Part shown: positions 1 through 6,371 of the stretch, piece by piece
Numbering within the stretch: position 1 is the first letter of the stretch
Layout: each line of letters opens with the position of its first letter
Translations under genes and position numbers: made by a program
Origin: an uncultured Flavobacteriaceae bacterium
Lineage (GTDB): Bacteria > Bacteroidota > Bacteroidia > Flavobacteriales > Flavobacteriaceae
NCBI GenBank assembly: GCA_913031655.1
Contig: CAJWFY010000076.1
Location: 1 to 7,030, forward strand
Direction: 5' to 3'
DNA length: 7,030 bases
The notes under the pieces: generated by a model
Seen by the model: the letters and a program-made list of their open reading frames with translations, nothing else
Told to the model about the DNA's origin: nothing
The model's database searches: none

Positions 1-386
1 ATGAAATAAATATTATAAAAAAGGGTAAAAATTATGGTTGGCCTAAAATTACTTATGGAATAAATTATAGCGGCACCACTATAACAAAAAATAAAAGTCT
101 TCCTGATATGGAACAACCATTGTATTATTGGTTACCATCTATTGCCCCTAGTTCGTTTGAATATATTTCAAGTGATATATATCCAAATTGGAATGGAAGC
201 TTACTTGCAGGAGCCTTGGTGTTTAGTCATGTAGAAAGAATTGGATTAAAAGACAACAAAGTTGTTACCAGATCGAAAATAGCAGAAGGACTAGGAAGGC
301 CTAGGGATGTAAAACAGGGTCCTGATGGGTTTATTTATGTTTCTATAGAAAATAAAGGAGTTTATAAAATTTTACCAAAAAAATGA
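1..386 (+). CDS. PQQ-dependent sugar dehydrogenase (GSDH family), 3' end only
   Basis: The reading frame is open from the window edge (first complete codon at 3) to TGA at 384-386, giving the last 127 residues; the N-terminal part lies outside. The visible part resembles the C-terminal blades of the soluble glucose/sorbosone dehydrogenase beta-propeller family (Asd/YliI-like). Signs are a GKNYGWP stretch near the start, then YYWLPSIAPS, a W-N-G-S-LL segment, and near the end RDVKQGPDGFIYV, a typical last-blade motif of the family. Known members oxidise aldoses or related alcohols in the periplasm with PQQ as cofactor. An internal ATG at 108 is not the start, because homology continues upstream of it. 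The stop overlaps the start of the cytochrome c gene (ATGA at 383-386), suggesting translational coupling and a donor-acceptor pair. Family assignment is fairly sure; the substrate is unknown. Confidence 0.85.
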   Translation, partial: EINIIKKGKNYGWPKITYGINYSGTTITKNKSLPDMEQPLYYWLPSIAPSSFEYISSDIYPNWNGSLLAGALVFSHVERIGLKDNKVVTRSKIAEGLGRPRDVKQGPDGFIYVSIENKGVYKILPKK

Positions 387-408
387 AATTTATAAATTTC
401 ATTTTTTT
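377..408. repeat. Perfect 32-bp palindrome over the dehydrogenase stop and cytochrome c start
   Basis: The left arm AAAAAAATGAAATTTA (377-392) is followed without spacer by its exact reverse complement at 393-408. As RNA it can form about a 14-bp A/U-rich stem (377-390 with 395-408) with a TATA loop. The ATG of the cytochrome gene (383-385) and the TGA of the upstream gene (384-386) lie inside the left arm. The right arm ends in seven T. Possible roles are a weak terminator or attenuator, a translation-gating hairpin opened by ribosomes finishing the upstream gene, or a processing site. The palindrome is seen directly; any function is inferred. All but two positions are A or T, so stem stability would be modest. 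Confidence 0.6.
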
Positions 409-778
409 ATTTATACCACTAATCATTTTTTCTCAAGATGAAAGACTAATTAACTCAATCAAAAATGGCGAATCAGTATATAAAGACTTTTGTTTAAGGT
501 GTCATTTACCTAATGGAGAAGGTCAAATAGGAATTTTCCCTCCACTAGCAAAATCTGATTTTTTATTTAAAAATATGGAAGAGAGCGTAAAAGCAATTAA
601 ATTTGGTGGAATTGATGGTGAAATAATTGTCAACGGAGTAAAGTATAATTCTAAAATGGAAAAAATGGGACTATACGATGACGAGATAGCAGATGTAATG
701 AATTATATACTCAATAGCTGGGGAAACAAGCATGATAAAATCATAGAGGAAGCTTATGTTGAAAGTTTAAAAAAATAA
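383..778 (+). CDS. Exported mono-haem cytochrome c
   Basis: This is a 131-residue class I-type cytochrome c. Residues 1-17 form a hydrophobic signal peptide (Lys2, then a run of I/F/L, with S-Q at the likely cleavage site), so the protein should act in the periplasm or at the outer face of the inner membrane. The single haem-binding motif is CLRCH at residues 37-41. It is followed by a GEGQIGIFPPLA stretch typical of the family (45-56). Met92 in the YNSKMEKMG segment is the best candidate for the distal haem ligand, with Met95 an alternative. The C-terminal helix DEIADVMNYILNSWGN (100-115) matches the conserved end of this fold. The gene overlaps the sugar dehydrogenase stop codon by 4 bp, so it probably accepts electrons from that enzyme; this is inference from context. 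The start codon is embedded in the 32-bp palindrome. Confidence 0.9.
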   Translation: MKFINFIFLFIPLIIFSQDERLINSIKNGESVYKDFCLRCHLPNGEGQIGIFPPLAKSDFLFKNMEESVKAIKFGGIDGEIIVNGVKYNSKMEKMGLYDDEIADVMNYILNSWGNKHDKIIEEAYVESLKK

Positions 779-780
779 AA

Positions 781-1383
781 ATGATTTTAATTGGAATTTG
801 TGGAGGAACAGGATCGGGGAAAAGTACAATCGTTAAAAAACTAGAAAAGCAATTTAAAAGCAAAGGAGTTGTTAAAATTCTTTCAGACTCTTATTATAAA
901 AATTTCTTGAATTTAAATTTTAAAGAACGATCAAAATTAAATTTTGATAATCCAGACTCTATTGATTTTGAACTTTTGAGTAAAAATTTAAAAGAATTAA
1001 AAAAAAATAAAAAAATAGTAGAACCCATATATTCTTACAAAACTCACAAGAGACTTAAAAAAACAAGAGTAATATTCTCTCGAAAAATCATCATAGTTGA
1101 AGGAATACATATTTTTTGTGACAAAAGAATAATTGATTTAATTGATTTTGGTATTTATCTAGATTTAGATGAACAAACAAGATTACAAAGAAGGATTAGT
1201 AGAGACATCGAATTCAGAGGGAGATCAAAAAAAGAAGTTGAAGAAAGATATTTTAATATGTGTAAGCCAATGCATGATAAGTATATCGATCCATCTAAAA
1301 AACATGCTGATATAGTTTTAAAAACAAAAAACATTTCCTTTGAAAATATTTTTAATTTAATTTCAAAAACAATTAAATGTTAA
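781..1383 (+). CDS. udk: Uridine kinase
   Basis: This 200-residue cytoplasmic enzyme of pyrimidine salvage phosphorylates uridine (and usually cytidine) to UMP/CMP using ATP or GTP. The P-loop GGTGSGKST is at residues 8-16. SDSYY (35-39) carries the conserved Asp, NFDNPDSID (54-62) and EPIYSYKTHKR (81-91) belong to the nucleoside-binding region, and IIVEGIHIF (104-112) is the Walker B-like strand. RRISRDIEFRGRS (137-149) is the arginine-rich lid, and KPMHDKYIDPSKKHADIVL (162-180) is the usual C-terminal block. Length is normal for the family. It starts 2 bp after the cytochrome c stop, with an A-rich leader and no Shine-Dalgarno sequence, and its 3' end overlaps the next gene by 7 bp. A run of nine A (999-1007) falls in a lysine-rich segment of the coding region. 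Confidence 0.95.
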   Translation: MILIGICGGTGSGKSTIVKKLEKQFKSKGVVKILSDSYYKNFLNLNFKERSKLNFDNPDSIDFELLSKNLKELKKNKKIVEPIYSYKTHKRLKKTRVIFSRKIIIVEGIHIFCDKRIIDLIDFGIYLDLDEQTRLQRRISRDIEFRGRSKKEVEERYFNMCKPMHDKYIDPSKKHADIVLKTKNISFENIFNLISKTIKC

Positions 1384-1694
1384 AAAATATAATTTCTAAT
1401 AAGTACTTTAAATTATTTACCAATATTTACATACTGTCATCCACATTGTTTATAATATGGATTTTATTTATCGACACTAACTCCTTCATCTTCCATCAGC
1501 AATTAAATTCTGAAATAGATCAATTAATAAACCAAAAAAAGGAATTAGAGACAAAAATAAAAAATGATATAAAATTAATTGAAGATTTGCAAAACATTGA
1601 TAATTACGAAGCCTTTGCTAGAGAAAATTATTACATGAAAAAAGAGAATGAAGAAATCTACATAATTGAACATAAGGATAGTCTTAAAAACTAG
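1377..1694 (+). CDS. FtsB/DivIC-type septum formation initiator protein
   Basis: This is a small 105-residue single-pass membrane protein. It has a short basic N-terminus, one transmembrane helix (about residues 14-33), then a predicted coiled coil rich in E, K, L and I (about 40-72). The conserved end block FARENYYMKKENEEIYII spans residues 80-97, and the ARE-Y-M-K-E-E pattern is the family signature. In known bacteria FtsB/DivIC joins FtsL and FtsQ/DivIB in the divisome and helps activate septal peptidoglycan synthesis. The ATG lies inside the last codons of udk (7-bp overlap in another frame), suggesting coupled translation. The udk neighbour is common for this family in Bacteroidota, from general knowledge. 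FtsB and DivIC cannot be separated by sequence alone, so no symbol is given. Confidence 0.85.
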   Translation: MLKNIISNKYFKLFTNIYILSSTLFIIWILFIDTNSFIFHQQLNSEIDQLINQKKELETKIKNDIKLIEDLQNIDNYEAFARENYYMKKENEEIYIIEHKDSLKN

Positions 1695-1731
1695 TTAACA
1701 AAAACCCATATCCCCTTCTAATTACAAGACC

Positions 1732-1761
1732 AAAATATTGTATTTTTAAAAATAATATTTT
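1732..1761. promoter_or_regulatory. AT-only dyad upstream of parA, possible promoter/operator
   Basis: The centre TATTTTTAAAAATA (1741-1754) is a perfect 14-bp palindrome. It is extended by AAAATAT (1732-1738) pairing with ATATTTT (1755-1761), leaving two unpaired bases (1739-1740) on the left. The dyad ends 4 bp before the parA ATG at 1766, inside the 71-bp gap 1695-1765, the only sizeable gap between genes here. TATTTTTA at 1741-1748 partly resembles the Bacteroidota -7 element (TAnnTTTG) but lacks the final G, and no TTTG-like -33 element is visible at the right distance. It could be a promoter core, a binding site for a regulator (ParA/ParB autoregulation is known in other bacteria), or an accident of AT-rich sequence. 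No other motif was seen in the rest of the gap. Confidence 0.3.
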
Positions 1762-1765
1762 ATTA

Positions 1766-2530
1766 ATGGGCAAAATAATAGCAGTTTCAAATCAAAAAGG
1801 TGGTGTTGGAAAAACAACTACCTCTTTAAATCTAGCTGCTTGCTTAGGTGTATTGGAGAAAAAAGTTTTACTTATTGATCTAGACCCTCAGGCAAATGCT
1901 ACATCTGGAATAGGAATAGATCCTGATTCATTTAAAAGATCATCTTACCATTTATTGGAGCATACGGAAAACATAAAAGATATTATTTTAAAATCAACCA
2001 CACCTAATTTAGATGTAATACCATCAAATATTGATTTAGTTGCGATTGAATTAGAACTAGTTAATCATCCCAACAGAGAGTTTATGCTTAAACAAGCTCT
2101 TATTGACGTTAAAGACAACTATGATTATGTGATTATAGATTGCGCACCATCACTCGGATTAATTACTCTAAATGCTTTAACTGCTGCTGATTCAGTGATA
2201 ATACCTATCCAGTGCGAATACTTTGCATTAGAAGGACTTGGTAAATTATTAAACACCATTAAAAGCATTCAAAAAATTCATAATTCAGAGCTAGATATTG
2301 AGGGGTTACTTTTAACTATGTATGATTCTAGACTGAGACTTTCAAATCAAGTGGTGGAAGAAGTTAAAAAACACTTCCACGACATGGTTTTTAAGACTAT
2401 AATACAAAGAAATGTAACCCTTGGAGAAGCACCAAGTCATGGTAAAAATATTATAGATTATGATTCTACTAGTAAAGGAGCTAAAAACTATATTAAACTA
2501 GCTCATGAATTAATTAATAACAATAGTTAA
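1766..2530 (+). CDS. parA: Chromosome-partitioning ATPase ParA (Soj)
   Basis: A 254-residue MinD/ParA-family ATPase of the short chromosomal Soj type, with no N-terminal DNA-binding extension. It has the deviant Walker A motif KGGVGKTT (residues 11-18, with signature Lys11 and Lys16), Walker A' DLDPQAN (38-44), and Walker B-like YVIIDCAPS (121-129, Asp125). The conserved ALEGLGKLL segment follows further on. Known homologues bind DNA non-specifically as ATP dimers, and stimulation of their ATPase by ParB drives separation of origin regions. The start at 1766 fits the family's usual beginning (MGKIIAVSNQKGG). The parB ATG follows its stop directly with no spacer, and this is the first gene of the packed block that ends at 6977. 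Confidence 0.96.
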   Translation: MGKIIAVSNQKGGVGKTTTSLNLAACLGVLEKKVLLIDLDPQANATSGIGIDPDSFKRSSYHLLEHTENIKDIILKSTTPNLDVIPSNIDLVAIELELVNHPNREFMLKQALIDVKDNYDYVIIDCAPSLGLITLNALTAADSVIIPIQCEYFALEGLGKLLNTIKSIQKIHNSELDIEGLLLTMYDSRLRLSNQVVEEVKKHFHDMVFKTIIQRNVTLGEAPSHGKNIIDYDSTSKGAKNYIKLAHELINNNS

Positions 2531-3427
2531 ATGGCAAAAGCTTACAAAAAACAATCTCTAGGAAGAGGTCTTTCTGCATTATTAAATGATCCAGTAAAAG
2601 ATGTTAATTCAGCTGATGATAAATATGCAGATCAATTAATTGGCAGTATAGTTGAGCTATCTATAAATCAAATAGATGTAAATCCATTTCAACCTAGAAC
2701 TAATTTTGAAAATGAAAAAATATCTGAACTAGCAAATTCAATACAGGAGTTAGGAATTATACAACCTATAACTGTTCGTAAAACTGGTTTTAAATCATTT
2801 CAAATAATATCAGGTGAGAGAAGGTTTAGAGCTGTAAAGTCATTAAATATAGGATCTATTCCTGCTTTTATAAGAATAGCTAATGATCAGCAATCACTAG
2901 AAATGGCTCTTGTTGAAAACATACAGAGACAAAATTTAGATCCTATAGAAATAGCATTATGTTATCAAAGATTAATTGATGATATAAAGCTTACCCAAGA
3001 ACAGATGAGCACTAGAGTTGGTAAAAAAAGATCTACAATATCTAATTATCTAAGGTTATTAAAATTGGATCCTATAATTCAGACTGGTATTAGAGATGGC
3101 TTCATTAGCATGGGACATGGAAGAGCTCTTGTTACAATTGAAAATATAAATGATCAACTAAGTATTTATAAAAAAATTCTTTCAGATTCGTTATCAGTAA
3201 GAGAAGTCGAGGAATTAAGCAGAAATTTAAAAGGTGATTTAAATAAAGTTAAAAAATTCAAAAAAAATCTTCCAGATCCATTTAAATCTAATATAAATAA
3301 ATTGAAAAAGATATTTAACGCTGAAGTTAAAATAAAGTTAAATGGTAAGGAAAAAGGTTCCATTATAATTCCATTTAATAATATTGAAGAATATGAAAAG
3401 TTAAATAAAATATTAAATAGTGATTAA
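2531..3427 (+). CDS. parB: ParB/Spo0J chromosome-partitioning protein
   Basis: A 298-residue centromere-binding protein and CTP-dependent DNA clamp, partner of ParA. The N-terminus begins with KKQSLGRGLSALL (residues 6-18), the conserved ParA-interacting stretch. The ParB/sulfiredoxin-like CTP-binding domain covers about 43-140, with NPFQPR (51-56), GERRFRA (95-101) and ENIQRQNLDPIEIA (129-142). A helix-turn-helix of the KorB type follows at about 156-176 (TQEQMSTRVGKKRSTISNYL), then GHGRAL (195-200). A lysine-rich linker (about 232-260) leads to a short C-terminal dimerisation domain. All key motifs are intact. Its last 8 bp overlap the GTG start of the next gene. No convincing parS site was found in the window. 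Confidence 0.96.
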   Translation: MAKAYKKQSLGRGLSALLNDPVKDVNSADDKYADQLIGSIVELSINQIDVNPFQPRTNFENEKISELANSIQELGIIQPITVRKTGFKSFQIISGERRFRAVKSLNIGSIPAFIRIANDQQSLEMALVENIQRQNLDPIEIALCYQRLIDDIKLTQEQMSTRVGKKRSTISNYLRLLKLDPIIQTGIRDGFISMGHGRALVTIENINDQLSIYKKILSDSLSVREVEELSRNLKGDLNKVKKFKKNLPDPFKSNINKLKKIFNAEVKIKLNGKEKGSIIIPFNNIEEYEKLNKILNSD

Positions 3428-3953
3428 AAAATTAATCTTATTAATTGCATTTCTATTTACAACAAATAGCTTTACTCAAGAAGATACTATTTCATTTGAT
3501 GAACTAGATCCTTCAAGTCCCTCAATAGCTGCTTTTTATTCTGCTGTATTTCCTGGGATAGGACAGGCTTATAATAAGAAATATTGGAAAATTCCAATTG
3601 TATATACAGCTATTGGTACTTCAATATACTCTTATGATTTTAATAAAAAAAAATATTGGAATTATAGAAATGCTTATAAAAGTAGAAAAGCAGGATACAA
3701 AAATGATGAGTTTCAAAATTTAATTATTGATGATGATAGACTTTTAGATGGAGCAGAATTTCACAAAAAAAACAAAGACCTATCTATGGTTTTTATTATT
3801 GGTTTTTATATTTTAAATATACTAGATGCTAATATAGATGCCCATTTAAAACAGTATAATGTAGATGAATTGTTAACTATAAACCCTTACATAGATCCTG
3901 GGTATAATTTTAAATCAGAATCTATTGGATTATCCTTAAATTTGAATTTTTAA
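3420..3953 (+). CDS. DUF5683 family exported/membrane protein
   Basis: A 177-residue protein of unknown function, recognised as DUF5683 from SPSIAAFYSAVFPGIGQAYNKKYWK in the first third (about residues 33-57) and from its place between parB and dapB, usual in Flavobacteriia. Residues 1-20 look like a signal peptide (Lys3-Lys4, hydrophobic run, cut near T-Q). Two further hydrophobic segments are at about 58-72 and 122-138, the second followed by ANIDAHL. The C-terminus, SIGLSLNLNF ending in Phe, has alternating residues like a beta strand, as in proteins directed to the outer envelope. The start is GTG at 3420: the in-frame codon at 3414-3416 is a stop, no ATG lies between, and the Lys-Lys signal-peptide head follows directly. 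It overlaps parB by 8 bp. Function is unknown. Confidence 0.85.
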   Translation: MIKKLILLIAFLFTTNSFTQEDTISFDELDPSSPSIAAFYSAVFPGIGQAYNKKYWKIPIVYTAIGTSIYSYDFNKKKYWNYRNAYKSRKAGYKNDEFQNLIIDDDRLLDGAEFHKKNKDLSMVFIIGFYILNILDANIDAHLKQYNVDELLTINPYIDPGYNFKSESIGLSLNLNF

Positions 3954-3954
3954 T

Positions 3955-4662
3955 ATGAATATTGCAATTTTAGGATATGGAAAGATGGGAAAGGAAATCG
4001 AACAAATTTCTACGGAAAGAGGTCACAAAATAATTTATAAAATTGATAAAGACTCTATTATCCAAGATTTAAACGGAGTTGATGTAGCTATAAATTTCAG
4101 TACTCCTCAATCCGCATTTAAAAATATTTCAAATGCTTTAAATAACTCTATTCCAGTAATTTGCGGAACAACTGGCTGGCTAGATAATTATAATGAAGTA
4201 GTCAAACTATCAAATAAAACTAATACTAGTTTTTTATACTCATCTAATTTTAGTTTAGGAGTTAATTTGTTTTTTGAATTAAATAAAAAATTGGCTTCAA
4301 TTATGAAAAATCATAATCAATATAAAGTAAGTATTGAAGAGATTCATCACATAGAAAAACTAGATAAGCCAAGTGGAACTGCAATTAAAATAGCAGAAGA
4401 TATATTTGAAAAAAGTGGTTATAAGAAATGGTCTTTCATTGAAGATGAAGAAAATGTGATTAAAATGAAATCTAGAAGAACTAATAATATTCCAGGAACA
4501 CACGTTTTAAAATACAGTTCAGAAATTGATTCTATAGAAATAAAGCATACTGCTAAAAACAGAAAAGGATTTGCGATGGGGGCAGTAATTGCAGCTGAGT
4601 GGATAATAAATAAAAAAGGAGTTTTTGAGATGGAAGATGTAATTAATGATTTTAAAATTTAA
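3955..4662 (+). CDS. dapB: 4-hydroxy-tetrahydrodipicolinate reductase
   Basis: A 235-residue cytoplasmic enzyme of the lysine/diaminopimelate pathway that reduces the DapA product to tetrahydrodipicolinate with NAD(P)H. The product feeds lysine and peptidoglycan cross-links. The N-terminal Rossmann fold shows GYGKMG (7-12), then FSTP (48-51) and CGTTG (70-74). The catalytic block EEIHHIEKLDKPSGTA (128-143) contains His131 and Lys135, the counterparts of E. coli His159 and Lys163. The tail TAKNRKGFAMGAVIAAEWI closes the family pattern. It is shorter than the E. coli enzyme (273 residues), as is usual for Bacteroidota, with the loss mainly in the nucleotide-binding half. It starts 1 bp after the DUF5683 stop, and lepB begins 2 bp after its own stop. 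Confidence 0.95.
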   Translation: MNIAILGYGKMGKEIEQISTERGHKIIYKIDKDSIIQDLNGVDVAINFSTPQSAFKNISNALNNSIPVICGTTGWLDNYNEVVKLSNKTNTSFLYSSNFSLGVNLFFELNKKLASIMKNHNQYKVSIEEIHHIEKLDKPSGTAIKIAEDIFEKSGYKKWSFIEDEENVIKMKSRRTNNIPGTHVLKYSSEIDSIEIKHTAKNRKGFAMGAVIAAEWIINKKGVFEMEDVINDFKI

Positions 4663-4664
4663 AT

Positions 4665-6368
4665 ATGACGTTTTTTGAGTGGTTTATTTTTTTTGTTATA
4701 ATTCAAGTTGTTCATGGTTTTGGAACATGGAAGCTATACAAAACAGCTGGGTTCAAACCATTATATTCTTTCATACCGATATACAATGGTTTGATTTTAA
4801 TGAAAATTATAAATAGACCAGCCTGGTGGGTGCTTTTACTTTTTATTCCTATTGTAAATCTTTTGATTTTTCCAGTAATTTGGGTTGAAACATCAAGAAG
4901 TTTTGGGAAAAATTCATCATTAGACACCATATTAGCAATTATCAGTTTTGGATTGTTTATATACTCAATAAATTATTCTTCTAAATTAGTTCATATAAAG
5001 GATAGAGATTTGAATCCTAAAACTGCTTTTGGCGAATGGGTCAGTTCAATAATATTTGCTATTATTTTAGCTACTATAGTACATACTTATTTCATTCAAC
5101 CGTATATTATTCCAACAGGGTCTTTAGAAAAAACACTTTTAATTGGAGATTTTTTATTTGTAAGTAAATTCCACTATGGAGCAAGAGCTCCTCAATCAGC
5201 AGTTTCTTTTCCAATGGTTCATGATACAATTGTAGGAACTGGTATTAGATCATATTTAAATAAACCACAAATTCCATATTTTAGACTGCCAGGGTTTCAA
5301 AAAATTACTAGAAATGAAATTGTAACTTTTAGTTGGCCAGCTGATACAGTAAGGCAGTTCTTTGTGAAAGAAAAAGGTGTGAAAAAACCCACAGATAAAA
5401 AATCAAATTACGTAAAGAGATGTGTAGCTATTCCATCTGATACTCTAGAAATAATAAGTGGAATAATTCATATAAATGGTAAAAAAAGTATTATGCCATT
5501 TAGAGCAAAACCCATATATTCATATAAAGCCCATAGTTCTAAAGGAGTTTCCTCCTCAAGTTTAATTAAACTTGGATTAAACGATCTTCAAAGAAAATTT
5601 AAGATTTCAGAAATAACTCAAAATAAATTTGATAAAATACGACCTTATATTTTAAGAATAGTAGATAACAATCCTGATAATTTTGTAATAATCACTAGTT
5701 CAAAAGGAATTCCCTACAATATAAGATCCCAATCAAGGATAGTAATGACTGAATTAACAGATTACTCAAGAGAACTATTTATAACTGAAAAACAAGCGAA
5801 ACTAGTAAGTGAAAGTAAAATTGTAGACAGTCTTAAAAGATCATACAAAACTATTAAATCTTACAATACATCCTTTTTTCCAAATCACATTACATACAAC
5901 TGGAATGAAGATAACTTCGGCCCTATAGTTATGCCAAAAAAAGGAGTAAAAGTTAATTTAAATACAGGAAATCTACCGCTTTATAAAAAACTAATCAGGG
6001 ACTACGAAAAAAATGAACTGAAATTAGAAAATGGGATTATTAAAATAAATGATAAACCAGTAAGTGAGTATACCTTTAAACAAGATTATTACTGGATGAT
6101 GGGTGACAACAGGTACCGCTCTGAGGACAGCAGGTTTTGGGGATTTGTTCCAGAAGATCATATAGTCGGTAAACCAGTATTTATTTGGTTTAGTATTGAT
6201 GGAATTAATGATGGATTTAAGAATTGGAGAATTAGATGGGAAAGAGTATTTTCCACTGTAAATTTAGATGGTGAGCCAAAATCTTATAGATGGCATTTCT
6301 TGTTTGGAGTTTTAATTACAATTGGTTATTCTGAATTAAAGAAACGAAAAGAAAAAAATAAAAATTAA
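4665..6368 (+). CDS. lepB: Signal peptidase I, long flavobacterial form
   Basis: A 567-residue inner-membrane serine protease (S26) that removes signal peptides from exported proteins. Residues 1-105 are a DUF5684-like N-terminal region with about three membrane helices (roughly 3-19, 53-73, 87-104). Another helix (about 126-144) precedes the catalytic domain. Catalytic Ser153 lies in IIPTGSLEKTLLIGDF (148-163), and general-base Lys251 in NYVKRCVAIPSDT (248-260). The substrate-pocket box GDNRYRSEDSRFWGFVP is at 480-496. About 200 residues (roughly 275-475) separate the Lys box from that box, far more than in E. coli LepB (324 residues in total); long insertions are usual in this lineage. A weak hydrophobic stretch occurs near 543-555. 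Deviations: Leu replaces the Met normally after the catalytic Ser, and the usual GLPGD after the Lys box is AIPSD. Confidence 0.93.
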   Translation: MTFFEWFIFFVIIQVVHGFGTWKLYKTAGFKPLYSFIPIYNGLILMKIINRPAWWVLLLFIPIVNLLIFPVIWVETSRSFGKNSSLDTILAIISFGLFIYSINYSSKLVHIKDRDLNPKTAFGEWVSSIIFAIILATIVHTYFIQPYIIPTGSLEKTLLIGDFLFVSKFHYGARAPQSAVSFPMVHDTIVGTGIRSYLNKPQIPYFRLPGFQKITRNEIVTFSWPADTVRQFFVKEKGVKKPTDKKSNYVKRCVAIPSDTLEIISGIIHINGKKSIMPFRAKPIYSYKAHSSKGVSSSSLIKLGLNDLQRKFKISEITQNKFDKIRPYILRIVDNNPDNFVIITSSKGIPYNIRSQSRIVMTELTDYSRELFITEKQAKLVSESKIVDSLKRSYKTIKSYNTSFFPNHITYNWNEDNFGPIVMPKKGVKVNLNTGNLPLYKKLIRDYEKNELKLENGIIKINDKPVSEYTFKQDYYWMMGDNRYRSEDSRFWGFVPEDHIVGKPVFIWFSIDGINDGFKNWRIRWERVFSTVNLDGEPKSYRWHFLFGVLITIGYSELKKRKEKNKN

Positions 6369-6371
6369 ATT

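Noticed and set aside
2368..2386. A parS-like half site (TTCCACG) within parA.
   Set aside because: Only the left half resembles the parS consensus; the right half does not complete the palindrome, so it is probably just coding sequence.
3166..3363. A minus-strand open frame of 65 codons opposite parB.
   Set aside because: It lies wholly within the conserved parB gene, has no family motifs, and its hydrophobic composition is what the complement of lysine-rich AT codons gives.
3945..3965. A short AT dyad (AATAT-GA-ATATT) at the dapB start.
   Set aside because: Five-base arms are expected by chance in DNA this AT-rich.
4712..4930. A minus-strand open frame of 72 codons opposite lepB.
   Set aside because: It is a shadow of the lepB N-terminal membrane region with no recognisable features of its own.
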